In this document: positions 29,387-37,937 of the stretch, piece by piece
Layout of the letters: each line of letters opens with the position of its first letter
Numbering within the stretch: position 1 is the first letter of the stretch
Assembly (NCBI RefSeq): GCF_002261215.1
Contig: NZ_NEVS01000004.1
Coordinates: 124,001 to 188,000, forward strand
Length of the DNA: 64,000 bases
DNA from: Bordetella genomosp. 11
GTDB lineage: Bacteria; Pseudomonadota; Gammaproteobacteria; Burkholderiales; Burkholderiaceae_B
Direction: 5' to 3'
Made by a program: the position numbers and the translations under genes
The notes under the pieces: model-generated
Told to the model about the DNA's origin: nothing
Seen by the model: only the letters and a program-made list of their open reading frames with translations
Databases searched by the model: none

Positions 29387-29649
29387 TCTTCATCTCTATC
29401 GGCTGCGCACGCGCGTTTGAAGTCGCGTCGCGGATAAGTAGTCAGGGTGGAGTGTGGAGCGGGCAGCAGAGGGAGAGGCGGAGCGGCTGCAGGCGGCGGC
29501 ATCTGGTCGCCCTGCAGATGGGCGAGGGCTTCGGCTGTGATCTCAAGGCAGCGTGCCAGCAAAGGGTCTCGGAGCGCATCGGCCAGCGACACGCGGAGAT
29601 TTGCCTCGACGTACGCGCGCTCGATCTGCTCGGGGGTAGGCTTCGTCAC
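29383..29649 (-). CDS. Small hypothetical protein of the element
   Basis: 88 aa with a GTG start and a GGGGG stretch upstream. A helical N-terminus (PEQIERAYVEANLRVSLADALRDPLLARCLEITAEAL) is followed by a proline-rich linker and a basic end. I do not recognise it. It is coupled to the AlpA-like gene, and the stop of another open frame lies two bases before its start. Confidence 0.5.
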   Translation of the reverse strand: MTKPTPEQIERAYVEANLRVSLADALRDPLLARCLEITAEALAHLQGDQMPPPAAAPPLPLLPAPHSTLTTYPRRDFKRACAADRDEE

Positions 29650-29650
29650 G

Positions 29651-29878
29651 TCACACCCCCTTGCGGAAGACCCAGCAGTGCACCGTGCTGGCTCCGCTTG
29701 CGTTGGCGCGGATTCGGCTCTTGACCGTTTTTACTCCGACGAATTTGTGCCTGCGGCTGGTACGGAGAACCTTCTTGAGTTCGCGCAGGTTGGGGACTTG
29801 CTGGCGCCGGTTGACCGCTTCCTCGACGTATTGGTTCAGGTTGACAGCTATTTCGTCGTCATTGCAGCTGTGATTCAG
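29651..29878 (-). CDS. Possible small basic protein without a standard start codon
   Basis: An open frame of 79 codons (29651-29890) ends two bases before the next gene of this operon. It has convincing composition: DDEIAVNLNQYVEEAVNRR, LRELKKVLRTSRRHKF, then HCWVFRKGV. It has no ATG, GTG or TTG near its N-terminus. Only CTG (29878 is the outermost) could start it. A 4-codon ATG frame (MTTK stop) overlaps the start region out of frame. Either it uses CTG or the start has been lost. Confidence 0.35.
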   Translation of the reverse strand: MNHSCNDDEIAVNLNQYVEEAVNRRQQVPNLRELKKVLRTSRRHKFVGVKTVKSRIRANASGASTVHCWVFRKGV

Positions 29879-29900
29879 CTTGGGCGGCCGCTAGGGTTAA

Positions 29901-30103
29901 AACCTAACCGGATCTAACCTAAAATCTAACCACATTCTAATTCATTGATTTATAAGAATTTTTATTTCTCATGAGGTCAGGATGTATATACCTAACCTGG
30001 TTAGGGATTGGTTGGAAAAAAGTTAGGTTTTGAGAAATGGCCGAAACCCGCATGAATAAAGGCTCTCCGGGTGATTCCCTCATTTCGGTTAGGAAGGTTA
30101 GGT
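29901..30103. repeat. Cluster of eight GGTTAGG-like repeats (iteron- or operator-like)
   Basis: Reverse copies (CCTAACC or CTAACC) lie at 29901-29909, 29913-29920, 29925-29931 and 29991-29997. Forward copies lie at 29999-30005, 30021-30028, 30087-30093 and 30096-30103. Copies at 29991-30005 form a perfect palindrome CCTAACC-t-GGTTAGG. The stretch between 29932 and 29990 is very AT-rich. It lies between the minus-strand small-gene operon and the plus-strand 163-aa gene, so it may be an origin or a shared operator. Confidence 0.65.
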
Positions 30104-30183
30104 TTTTCCCGAGGCGTCCTGGCTTCCCCAACGGTACTTACGCGAAGCTATCATCGCAATGCAAAACCGCGCGGAGGATAACG

Positions 30184-30675
30184 ATGGAAGGCACGAGCGG
30201 AAAGGCGATAGTGAAGGCGGCCGCGGAGCGATGTGCATTCGAATCTTTTGTAAATCGTCTAGGGAACAGAGATTCATGGACAACGATAGAAAGCCGGCCA
30301 TCACCAGAACCGGACTTGCTGTGCCATCACGTTGATGAAGGATGCATCGCTTTCGAGCTTGTGCGCCTGATAGACCAGGACATAGCGGTTGCGATGACAG
30401 GCCGGCGTGGGCAGGTGGTCGTATTCAGTACCGAAGATCCAACTGCAAGGATCATTCGCTCGAAACTAAATAAGCACTATCGGACGGCCTATCCGGTGGA
30501 GTTGCTGGTGTGTTGGGAGCCGGCCATAATCACCCCGGACGATGTGATCGTGATTACCCTCCGCTCGGTTTGCGCCCAAGCGCCATCGCATCCCTTCAGA
30601 AGGATCTGGTATGCGGGCGAGCACGCTTGTTGGTACGTCTGGGGGCCAGGAGATGACATGGTGCGTGTCCCCTAA
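30184..30675 (+). CDS. Uncharacterised element-borne protein
   Basis: 163 aa from the ATG that follows GGAGG by six bases; a longer frame from 30037 crosses the repeat cluster and is less likely. The segment EPDLLCHHVDEGCIAFELVRL resembles the P-D ... E-x-V layout of PD-(D/E)xK nuclease folds but lacks a clear lysine. Later parts are YPVELLVCWEPAIITPDDV and RIWYAGEHACWYVWG. I do not recognise the family. It is transcribed alone, facing the ATPase gene. Confidence 0.55.
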   Translation: MEGTSGKAIVKAAAERCAFESFVNRLGNRDSWTTIESRPSPEPDLLCHHVDEGCIAFELVRLIDQDIAVAMTGRRGQVVVFSTEDPTARIIRSKLNKHYRTAYPVELLVCWEPAIITPDDVIVITLRSVCAQAPSHPFRRIWYAGEHACWYVWGPGDDMVRVP

Positions 30676-30790
30676 TGCAGTCCTCAACGTGGGCTACGAC
30701 CGCGGTGTCCTAGGCTGAACCACTTGGATTGTTCAACGACGCCGGAAGTGGTGCGGGTTGTTTGCTAATAGATGATCGCTTGGGCGGGAA

Positions 30791-30816
30791 AATTTAGGCC
30801 GCACCCCTATGTGCGG
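30791..30816 (-). terminator. Probable terminator behind the ATPase gene
   Basis: On the minus strand, CCGCAC-atAGGG-GTGCGG is followed by CCTAAATTTT, 20 bp after the stop codon. Confidence 0.5.
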
Positions 30817-30835
30817 CGGTGCGGAAGGGCTTAAG

Positions 30836-32767
30836 CTATTTTTTGAAGCGTGCCCGCGCGCCTAGGCTGCTAGGCGCTCTTCCACTATCTTGCGTCTTTG
30901 TTCCGTTTGCGTTGGACTGGCGATGGCGTTGTTGCTGTCGCGCCGTTGTGGTGGCTGCACGGTCATCCTGGTAAGGCTTTCGTCCGTCATCTCTATTGGT
31001 AAGCGCTACTTTGTGATCGGTCTTGGATCCACCCTGAATTTGTAGGGATGGGGCCGTTCCGCTGCGCTTGTCCGTCTGCTTGTTCGCCTTTCGGTGGCCG
31101 GGTCTCGCAAACCGTGCTTTTCTCGTGCGCTCAGGCTCTTTGGATCCAGGATGCTGCGCGTGGAGGCCAATATCCAATGCCTTCGAGATGCCGGGGTTGA
31201 CCCTCAGCAGGCCCGACATCTTTACTTTCGGTGCAATGTCGATTAGCGTCCGTTCACGATAGGCCCAGTGGTAGAAAGTAGCCTTCGGAGAGCGGGTGTC
31301 GCTCTTCTGGTCCTCCATTGCCTCGCTGTACCCAATCACATTGACGTCGTAGAAGAATTGGAGGAGGGCCTCGGCGTCTCGTAGGTATGTGGTGGCTTTC
31401 AAAGGTTCACCGTTGATCCACTTTTTGAACCTACGGAATGCTTCACAAAACTGCGAATATGTGAACTCGCTCCTCCCGTCGAGGTATTGAAAGAACTTTA
31501 GATAGGTCGCGAAGTCGCTTTGCTCCATATAGAAGGCGGCATAGTTCTTGACCTCACCCAATAAGTAGACGGCGTAGTCTTTGGTGAACAACGGGTGAGT
31601 CACGACCTCCGGAGCAAGGCGGCTGTCATCGCCCTTGTTCAGTTTCAACACTGATACTTGACGCGCCGTCTGTATGAATGTGAGGACATCCCTCGGCTTT
31701 TGGAACGAGGTGCGAAGAAAGCGACGGAATATAGTGTTGTCGTGCTGGGAGCTGAAGTAGTTGTCGGCCGCCTCGACTGGATTCACAGAGTCGACATGTC
31801 GGCCCTGTTGGCTGGCGAAATATCTTCCTGCGGCGCTGTACAACTTGGAGACGCGCATCTCCTTTTCCGTGGTGGACCAATCGAGCAGAACGGAGTTGTC
31901 TCGTAACCTCGAATTGGAGTTGTAGATATTCATCGAATGGAAGACGTCTGGCCGGAGCAGGAGAACAATCTTTAGTCGACCCTTGGAGTCTCTTATGTTG
32001 CCAAAGAAGTCGGAGTTCAAGTGCCAGGCAGCCTCGCCAAGGCCTTTGATGCACTCGATGTAGTCGATGTATGGCACGCTCTCCGGTCGGAAATCGATGC
32101 CGTCCATGAAAAGTGCAACGTTTTTCCCCACGCGAAGTTCTCCGATGGCCTTCTTGAGCTCCGACTCCTTCTGCAGAAGGTGGTGTCGAATTACTTCAAT
32201 TTCATCGGTGCGCTGGAAGGATTCTTCAACGCCGAAAGAGCCCACGTTTTAAGATCCAATACTGACCTTGTCCTTCGACTCACTAACGATCCGGAAGGCT
32301 ACCTCTACTTCTGGATTCAGTGCGTCGGCATTGAACTCAGAGATAAGCTTCTCGATAGCGGAAAACTTCCCTGTGATGTTGCCTAGAAAGCTTTTGCAGC
32401 GTTGCACAAGGACCTGGGACATCATCGTCAGCAGAATGGGACGCCAAATATTGGCATAGTCGCTGTACTCTAGCTTGCCCTGGCGCTTGAGCGCGATGAA
32501 ACGCTTGTACTGGCTCTCGGTCATTGTGGATAGCTTGCACTGCGTATCATTGATCGTATTGTTTTCCAGATACGTCGCGTAAGCCGTTTTTCCTGAGCCC
32601 TTTTCGCCCAATAGGTAGTAGGTCGCCGGATCGAGACATTTGTAGAGGTCTTCAGTCCTCAGAAACAATTGATTGAAGAAGTCCTTTTGGGGCCGAGTAC
32701 GATAGTTCTCCGCATCGTTGAACGGGTCTTGAAGCTCTCGCAATGGCTTCCAGTTGCTATCAGTCAC
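30836..32767 (-). pseudogene. P-loop ATPase (Sll1717/FunZ-like) interrupted by one in-frame TAA
   Basis: One continuous reading frame of 644 codons has a single TAA at codon 173 (32249-32251). The first part carries Walker A GEKGSGKT at about residue 54. The second part carries a Walker-B-like ALFMDGIDF and the family-like LLLRPDVFHSMN and FYHWAYRERTLIDI segments. The last 120 residues are a basic low-complexity tail. Layout and wording recall the Sll1717-type P-loop ATPases found in accessory regions, possibly defence-related; this is from memory. A GTG two codons after the stop could restart translation, but the ATP site would then be separated from the rest. Confidence 0.7.
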
Positions 32768-33287
32768 GTTCTTATCCTCTATGGCCCTGGGGGCCGATGC
32801 TTACCGAAGGTGCTTGCGTTTAATTGTTCGGATGAGATGAAAGGAGACACCACTCTGGTCACGAAGAAACCGCCCGAACATTGAAGTTGCCCGTCTGGTC
32901 GAACCAGCTTACTAGACCCTCCGGACCAAGGGCTTCACCCAGTCTCTGTCCATGTATTCTTTCAAACGTTGATAGAAGTCGATGGCTTTCACTTTTACGT
33001 GGATGTCGTCCTCGGGCAGTACTTCGACGCGCGCGAGCAATGTCCGCTAGTTAGCCTTTGCCCGGTAGTGGCCAGGGAAAAGATCCGCACGGTGACCCCT
33101 CGTATTCAATTGAGAACGCTATGTTATACCCTGTTACAGCTCGCGGCGCACCCGGGATATCGTTGAGGTGGTGAAGATCGCTAATACGTCGATCCGCCCG
33201 TCCCTGTGGGTATTGATGGGGGTATTTCAAGAATTCGCACAACCAAGAACTGAGCTTTATAGGCGTAGAGTGAGACTGTTCTGATGA
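32768..33287. other. Right end of the element, 520 bp with no intact gene
   Basis: No credible full-length frame on either strand. The only coding-like trace is the 42-residue remnant listed separately. The sequence is AT-richer than the chromosome. Confidence 0.5.
32912..33040 (-). pseudogene. Possible gene remnant (C-terminal 42 residues)
   Basis: A frame between two stops reads LLARVEVLPEDDIHVKVKAI, then DFYQRLKEYMDRDWVKPLVRRV. Its charged helical composition looks like a real protein C-terminus, but it has no start region or ribosome site. The parent family was not recognised. Confidence 0.3.
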
Positions 33288-33368
33288 CACCGTCTCCGCC
33301 ACCAGCTCGCACAGAGTTGGCCCGCATTGTCCTAAAACCCGCACAGCGTCAGGCTCTGCGGGTTTTTT
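33288..33368 (+). repeat. Right copy of the 81-bp direct repeat (attR)
   Basis: It begins with the 14-bp tRNA 3' end and ends in the same terminator hairpin (33334-33368) as the left copy. The eight mismatches all lie outside the 14-bp core. Confidence 0.9.
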
Positions 33369-33502
33369 GTTTCGCGCTGATTTCACGGCACCGAATTTCG
33401 CCGGAGTGCGATGCAGCCCGATAGGGCGTGTTTATCAAGGGCTGGCTGGCGGCATGTCTAGCCCCATGAGCGAGCAAGCCGATCGGTTGCTTTCCGCCTC
33501 TT

Positions 33503-34483
33503 CTAAAATCCGGTTGCACCTGCCTTGCTGTTGGTTTGCGGCGTTTCGCCATCTCCCAGCACCGTTCTTCTGTATTGGCCGGGCGCAACATCCATCACGC
33601 GTTTGAACGCATTGCTGAAGGCACTTTCGGACGCGTACCCAACCGTCGCTGCGGCCTCGGAAATTGAAGCGCCCGCCCGAAGTTCGCGTCGCGCCAGATA
33701 CATCCGCCATTGGGTCAAGTAAGCGAGAGGCGGAATGCCCATTATTTCGCGGAATCGAACCGCAAGCGATGTTCTCGACATCCCCGCTTTTCTTGCAAGC
33801 TCTTCCAGGCCCCAGTTGTGGGACGGCTCGCCATGAATGCTACTGAGCACAACGGCCAGCCGCTGATCACCAAAGCCTTTCAACCAGCCAGCATCGCCGT
33901 TTGACGCGTGAGCCAAATAGGCTCGCAATGTCTGAACGAACAATAATTGCGTTAGCCCCGCTATGACGACGGCACCGCCGGGGCGTCCTCCTTTCATTTC
34001 CGACACCAGTTGTTCAAGCAACCAGGAAAGCGGCTCGGCTTCGCCCATGGTTCCTCGCACATGGATGAGAGGCGGCAAACCGTTCAAGAGTAGCGATTGC
34101 CGATCGGCATCGACTTGTACCGTGCCGCCCAGCATGACGAAATCGCGGCCTTGCCCCAGCTGGAATTCACCGTCCTCATCTCTAACGAGGGGTGTGGTCG
34201 TTGCTCCCTGGATCAGGGGCGCGGCGCTAGCCAGGGTCAGAGTGCGTGTGCCATTGGTGATCAAGACATCGCCCGCGTCCACCCTGGCCGGCTCGGACAT
34301 GCCATCGATCAAATACCAGCAGCCTCCCTCTGTGACCGCGCAGAATTTGATCGCGTCCAGATTGGCGAAGCGGCGTGCCCACGTTCCGCCAGCTACGACT
34401 CGCCCAGACAAGCGACACCTCGCTTGAAGGAAGTTCAGCAGGTCTGACAGCGGATCGGCTAACAAAATTGAACTCTCGCGCAT
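33503..34483 (-). CDS. AraC-family regulator with N-terminal cupin domain
   Basis: 326 aa. The N-terminal half is an AraC-binding/cupin domain (CAVTEGGCWYLIDG, DAGDVLITNG). The C-terminal domain has both helix-turn-helices: WGLEELARKAGMSRTSLAVRFREIMGIPPLAYL and ISEAAATVGYASESAFSNAFKR. Such regulators usually switch a divergent oxidoreductase gene; here that is the aldo/keto reductase 102 bp away. It is the first gene outside the right att site. Confidence 0.9.
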   Translation of the reverse strand: MRESSILLADPLSDLLNFLQARCRLSGRVVAGGTWARRFANLDAIKFCAVTEGGCWYLIDGMSEPARVDAGDVLITNGTRTLTLASAAPLIQGATTTPLVRDEDGEFQLGQGRDFVMLGGTVQVDADRQSLLLNGLPPLIHVRGTMGEAEPLSWLLEQLVSEMKGGRPGGAVVIAGLTQLLFVQTLRAYLAHASNGDAGWLKGFGDQRLAVVLSSIHGEPSHNWGLEELARKAGMSRTSLAVRFREIMGIPPLAYLTQWRMYLARRELRAGASISEAAATVGYASESAFSNAFKRVMDVAPGQYRRTVLGDGETPQTNSKAGATGF

Positions 34484-34585
34484 AAAAATTGGACGGGTAC
34501 GACTTCTCCGTACATGACCAACACCCTACCATGCGTAGAGGCTATTCGTCATCGCCTGAATTTTCTGACCTGGACAGGAGAATCC

Positions 34586-35647
34586 ATGCCTCTCAATCAC
34601 TATGTCACGCTCGGCCGTTCGGGCTTGCGCGTGAGCCCGTATTGCCTTGGAACCATGACCTTCGGCGAAGACTTCGGTTGGGGCGCAAGCTCCGAAGAGT
34701 CGTTCGCCATGCTCGACGAGTATCGAAATCGCGGCGGTAACTTCGTGGATACGGCGAATATCTATACCGCCGGCCATTCCGAACGGATCATCGGCGACTA
34801 TCTCAAGCAGAACAAAGTCCGGCGCGACGAGATCGTGCTTGGCACGAAGTTCTATTGCAACCTTTTCCCGGGTGATCCGAACGGTGGCGGCGCCGGACGC
34901 AAGGCGCTCGTTCAGCAGTGCGAAGCCTCGTTGAACCGGCTCCGCAGCGACTACATCGACATCTACTGGCTGCACAACTGGGATCGGATGGCACCGATCG
35001 AGGAAACGTTGCGCGGCCTCGACGATCTCGTCACGGCCGGCAAGATCCGTTATGTCGGGTTCTCGGACATCCCCGCCTGGAAGACGGCCGAGGCCCAGAC
35101 GATCACCCGCTTTCGCGGATGGGCGCCGATCATCGCGCTGCAACTCGAATATTCGCTGCTGGAACGGACGAGCGAGGGCGAACTGTTTCCGATGGCGCAA
35201 GCGATGGGTATGGGCATCATGCCGTGGTCACCGCTCAAGAGCGGTTTCCTGAGCGGCAAGTTTCGGCGCGGCGGCACAGGCCAGATCGATACGAAGCGTA
35301 CGAGCATGGTCGGCGTGCCGGGCGAGGCCGACTACGACATCATCGAAGCCGTCGTGGAGCTTGCATCGGAGCTTGGCATCAGCCCCGCGTCGGTGGCGCT
35401 GGCGTGGGTCCGCTTGCAGGCTGGGGTCACATCCACCCTGATCGGTGCCAGGCGGCTGGATCAGCTCAAAGCCAATCTCGATTCTCTCGAAGTGACGTTG
35501 TCCGCCGAGCAGATCGGCAAACTCAGCCTGGTCTCCAAGCCGAAGCTGAATTTCCCGTCCGAGAACAACGAAACCCTGGCGCCGATGCTGGCCTTCTCCG
35601 GCATGACGGTCGATGGCCGAACCGTGCCGTCATTTTCCCGGGCCTGA
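34586..35647 (+). CDS. Aldo/keto reductase
   Basis: 353 aa, ATG after AGGAG. TIM-barrel AKR motifs: GTMTFG, NFVDTANIYTAGHSERIIG (catalytic Asp and Tyr), KFYCNL (Lys), YWLHNWD, and the NADPH-binding C-terminal GARRLDQLKANL. It reduces aldehydes or ketones with NAD(P)H. It is divergent from the AraC regulator and followed by an SDR after 66 bp, so the three likely form one inducible unit. Confidence 0.92.
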   Translation: MPLNHYVTLGRSGLRVSPYCLGTMTFGEDFGWGASSEESFAMLDEYRNRGGNFVDTANIYTAGHSERIIGDYLKQNKVRRDEIVLGTKFYCNLFPGDPNGGGAGRKALVQQCEASLNRLRSDYIDIYWLHNWDRMAPIEETLRGLDDLVTAGKIRYVGFSDIPAWKTAEAQTITRFRGWAPIIALQLEYSLLERTSEGELFPMAQAMGMGIMPWSPLKSGFLSGKFRRGGTGQIDTKRTSMVGVPGEADYDIIEAVVELASELGISPASVALAWVRLQAGVTSTLIGARRLDQLKANLDSLEVTLSAEQIGKLSLVSKPKLNFPSENNETLAPMLAFSGMTVDGRTVPSFSRA

Positions 35648-35713
35648 TGGAAGTGAGATACCGCGCCATCGCATGGGGCACCACGAACCTGGTTTGATCA
35701 AGGAAAAGAAGAT

Positions 35714-36730
35714 ATGGCAATGACTACAGCACAAGCACCCATCGGTTCAGGCTTTAGCCGCGCTTCCACGACCGCCGACGTCATCAAGGGCATCGATCTG
35801 GTCGGCAAGGTGGCTATCGTTACGGGAGGTTATTCGGGCCTCGGGCTTGAAGCGGCACGCTCGCTAGCGTCAGCCGGTGCGCGCATCATCGTGCCGGCGC
35901 GTGATGTCGAGCGCGCACGCAGGGCCGTCGCCGAAGTCGGTGGCGGCATGGAGGTTCAATCGATGGATCTCACCGATCCTCACTCGATCGATGACTTCGC
36001 ACGCGATTTCGTTGAAACGGGTCTGCCACTTCATCTACTCATCAACAACGCCGGCATCATGGCGCTGCCCGAGCTGAAGCGCGACGCACAAGGCAATGAG
36101 CTTCAGTTTTCCACCAACCACCTTGGCCATTTCAGGCTGGCTCTGCGACTTTGGCCGGCGCTCAAGCGCGCCGGTGGCGCGCGCGTCGTATCCGTCTCGT
36201 CCGCTGGGCATCGCTTCTCGCCGGTCGTCTTCAACGACATCAATTTCGAGCGCCGCGATTATGAGCCTTTCAAAGCCTACGGTCAGTCGAAGACCGCCAA
36301 CATTCTCTTCGCGGTTGGCCTCGATCGGCGAGGCAAGGACGAGGGCATTCGCGCATTCGCGCTCCATCCGGGTGGAATCGCGGGGACGAACCTCGGCACG
36401 CATGTGGGGGTGGAAATGCTGAAAAAGACCGGATTCGTCGACCAGAATGGTCGCCCGGTCATCGATCTGGCCCGTGACTTGAAATCGGTGCCGCAGGGCG
36501 CGGCCACCCATGTCTGGTGTGCGGTCAGTCCGCAACTCGAGGGTAAAGGCGGGGTGTTCTGCGCCGATTCCGATATCGCTCCGATTCTGCCAGATGGCAA
36601 CTCTTTCGGTCTGTCCGAAGATCGTGCCAATCGCGGCACTGGCGTCCTAGCCTATGCGGTCGACCCGGGCGCGGCCGAAGAACTCTGGCGCAGAAGCGAG
36701 GAAATCACCAACGTCTCCATCCAGGGCTAG
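35714..36730 (+). CDS. Short-chain dehydrogenase/reductase (retinol-dehydrogenase-like)
   Basis: 338 aa, ATG after AAGGAAAAGAAG. Rossmann motif TGGYSGLG near residue 37, NNAG, the catalytic serine in VSVSSAG, and Y-x-x-x-K in YGQSK. The long C-terminal part (HPGGIAGTNLG onward) is typical of this extended subgroup. The substrate is unknown; it probably shares the transcript of the aldo/keto reductase. Confidence 0.9.
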   Translation: MAMTTAQAPIGSGFSRASTTADVIKGIDLVGKVAIVTGGYSGLGLEAARSLASAGARIIVPARDVERARRAVAEVGGGMEVQSMDLTDPHSIDDFARDFVETGLPLHLLINNAGIMALPELKRDAQGNELQFSTNHLGHFRLALRLWPALKRAGGARVVSVSSAGHRFSPVVFNDINFERRDYEPFKAYGQSKTANILFAVGLDRRGKDEGIRAFALHPGGIAGTNLGTHVGVEMLKKTGFVDQNGRPVIDLARDLKSVPQGAATHVWCAVSPQLEGKGGVFCADSDIAPILPDGNSFGLSEDRANRGTGVLAYAVDPGAAEELWRRSEEITNVSIQG

Positions 36731-36776
36731 TCCCAATGTGACGAGGGTGCGCTGCCCCTCGGGAGCCACCGGTCTT

Positions 36777-36953
36777 ATGTACTTGATAACCGGTGCCGCT
36801 GGGATGAGCGGGCGGATGATAGTCAACGAGTGCGTGGCGCAAGACATTTCCATCAGGGCCCTGGTGCGCGATCGGGCGCGGAACCCGCGACCGGGCGGGC
36901 AAGCGGCTGACCGTACCGGACGCCCCTTCATCCGGTCGTACCGCAGCGTTTAA
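36777..36953 (+). pseudogene. Truncated NmrA-like NAD(P)-binding protein (N-terminal fragment)
   Basis: 58 codons. MYLITGAAGMSGRMIVNECVAQ then ISIRALVRDRARN is the classic start of an NmrA/SDR-a5 protein, normally about 290 aa. After residue 37 the similarity ends in a Gly/Arg-rich run and a stop. It faces the shortened GlxA-type gene 8 bp away, so both may have lost their 3' ends in one deletion. Confidence 0.6.
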
Positions 36954-36960
36954 GGTCACC

Positions 36961-37926
36961 TCACATCAAGTTGGCGAGGTCGGTCACCGGCAAACCCACT
37001 TGCCGCGCAAGTTCCTTCTTGGTCAACTTGCCGCTTGCCAGCAGCAGCCTGGCATTTTCCTGTCTCAAAGTCTTGAGCAGCTCCTGGGGCGGGACGCCGA
37101 AGTGCTGCTTGAATCTGCGCTGGAACGTCCGGCGCGACATGTTGCACCGATCGGCCATGTCATCCACGGTCCATGGCGAAGCCAGGCTCTTTTCCATGCT
37201 GCCGATGAGATCCCGGAATGGCGCGCTGGCACGGTCTTGCACGCGCAGGGTCTGGCTGTACTGGCGTTGGTCGCCGCTTCGCCTCAAATAGACAACCAGG
37301 CGTCGGGCAACACGCTGGGCAATCGCGATGCCGCAATCATGTTCGATCAAGGTCAGTGCCAGATCGATACCGGCAGTGACGCCGGCGGTCGTCCAGTATT
37401 TTCCGCTTTCGCAAAAGATACGTTCATCGACAACGTCCAGGTTTGGAAACGCCTGGCGAAGCCGGTCGGCGGTACGCCAATGCGTGGTGACGAGCCGTCC
37501 GTCCAGAAACCCGGCTGACGCCAGCAAAAACGCACCCGTGCAAACGCTGCAGGTTCGAGCCGTGATCAGGTCGCGGGCACGCAACCATTGCAGGATGACA
37601 GGATCTTGAGCAGCGCGATGCACACCGTCCCCACCCGGGACGATCAGCGTGTGCAGGCGAAATTCAGTTGCCGCGTCCAGCGTGTGGTCGACCAGGACCC
37701 GTAGGCCTCCGTCGGTGGTTTGCGCGGGCGTTTCGGGACCAAAGGTGGAAAGGCGATAACGCCCGTAGCCGAGTTCATCGTTGGCTGTCGTGAACGCCTG
37801 CCACGGCCCACTCAAATCAATCGGTTGAAACCCGGGGAACACGAGAAAGCCAATGTGAATTGGCGCAATTCCCGCTGCTTTTGGCGCATGTTCATTCACG
37901 AAGACCTCTACCTTGGAGACTTTCAA
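36961..37926 (-). CDS. GlxA-type AraC regulator with DJ-1/PfpI domain, C-terminus shortened
   Basis: 321 aa. The N-terminal DJ-1/PfpI domain (IGFLVFPGFQPIDLSGPWQAF, CSVCTGAFLLASAGFLDG) is followed by an AraC domain with one good helix-turn-helix (DDMADRCNMSRRTFQRRFKQHFGVPPQ). The second one stops at VGLPVTDLANLM, about 25-30 residues short of the family. The outermost start is TTG (37926), 11 bp from the divergent gene's ATG; a GTG at 37899 is the alternative. DNA binding may be weakened. Confidence 0.75.
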   Translation of the reverse strand: MKVSKVEVFVNEHAPKAAGIAPIHIGFLVFPGFQPIDLSGPWQAFTTANDELGYGRYRLSTFGPETPAQTTDGGLRVLVDHTLDAATEFRLHTLIVPGGDGVHRAAQDPVILQWLRARDLITARTCSVCTGAFLLASAGFLDGRLVTTHWRTADRLRQAFPNLDVVDERIFCESGKYWTTAGVTAGIDLALTLIEHDCGIAIAQRVARRLVVYLRRSGDQRQYSQTLRVQDRASAPFRDLIGSMEKSLASPWTVDDMADRCNMSRRTFQRRFKQHFGVPPQELLKTLRQENARLLLASGKLTKKELARQVGLPVTDLANLM

Positions 37927-37937
37927 GGGGTTCCTAT

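Larger units (their letters stand above)
27625..33301. mobile_element. Integrative element (about 5.7 kb) in the 3' end of tRNA-Ser
   Basis: A P4-type integrase gene starts just after the tRNA. The last 14 bases of the tRNA (CACCGTCTCCGCCA) recur at 33288-33301, so the insert runs between these copies. The content is integrase, an AlpA-like gene with two small genes on the opposite strand, a repeat cluster, an unknown gene and an interrupted ATPase gene. Much of 29.9-33.2 kb is visibly AT-richer than the flanks. No conjugation or phage structural genes are seen. Confidence 0.88.

Noticed and set aside
29901..30103. CRISPR array
   Set aside because: Repeats are only 7-9 bp, occur in both orientations and have irregular spacing. 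No cas genes are present.
32969..33166. 65-codon plus-strand frame at the right end of the element
   Set aside because: No ribosome site and poor composition; it lies opposite the better-looking minus-strand gene remnant.
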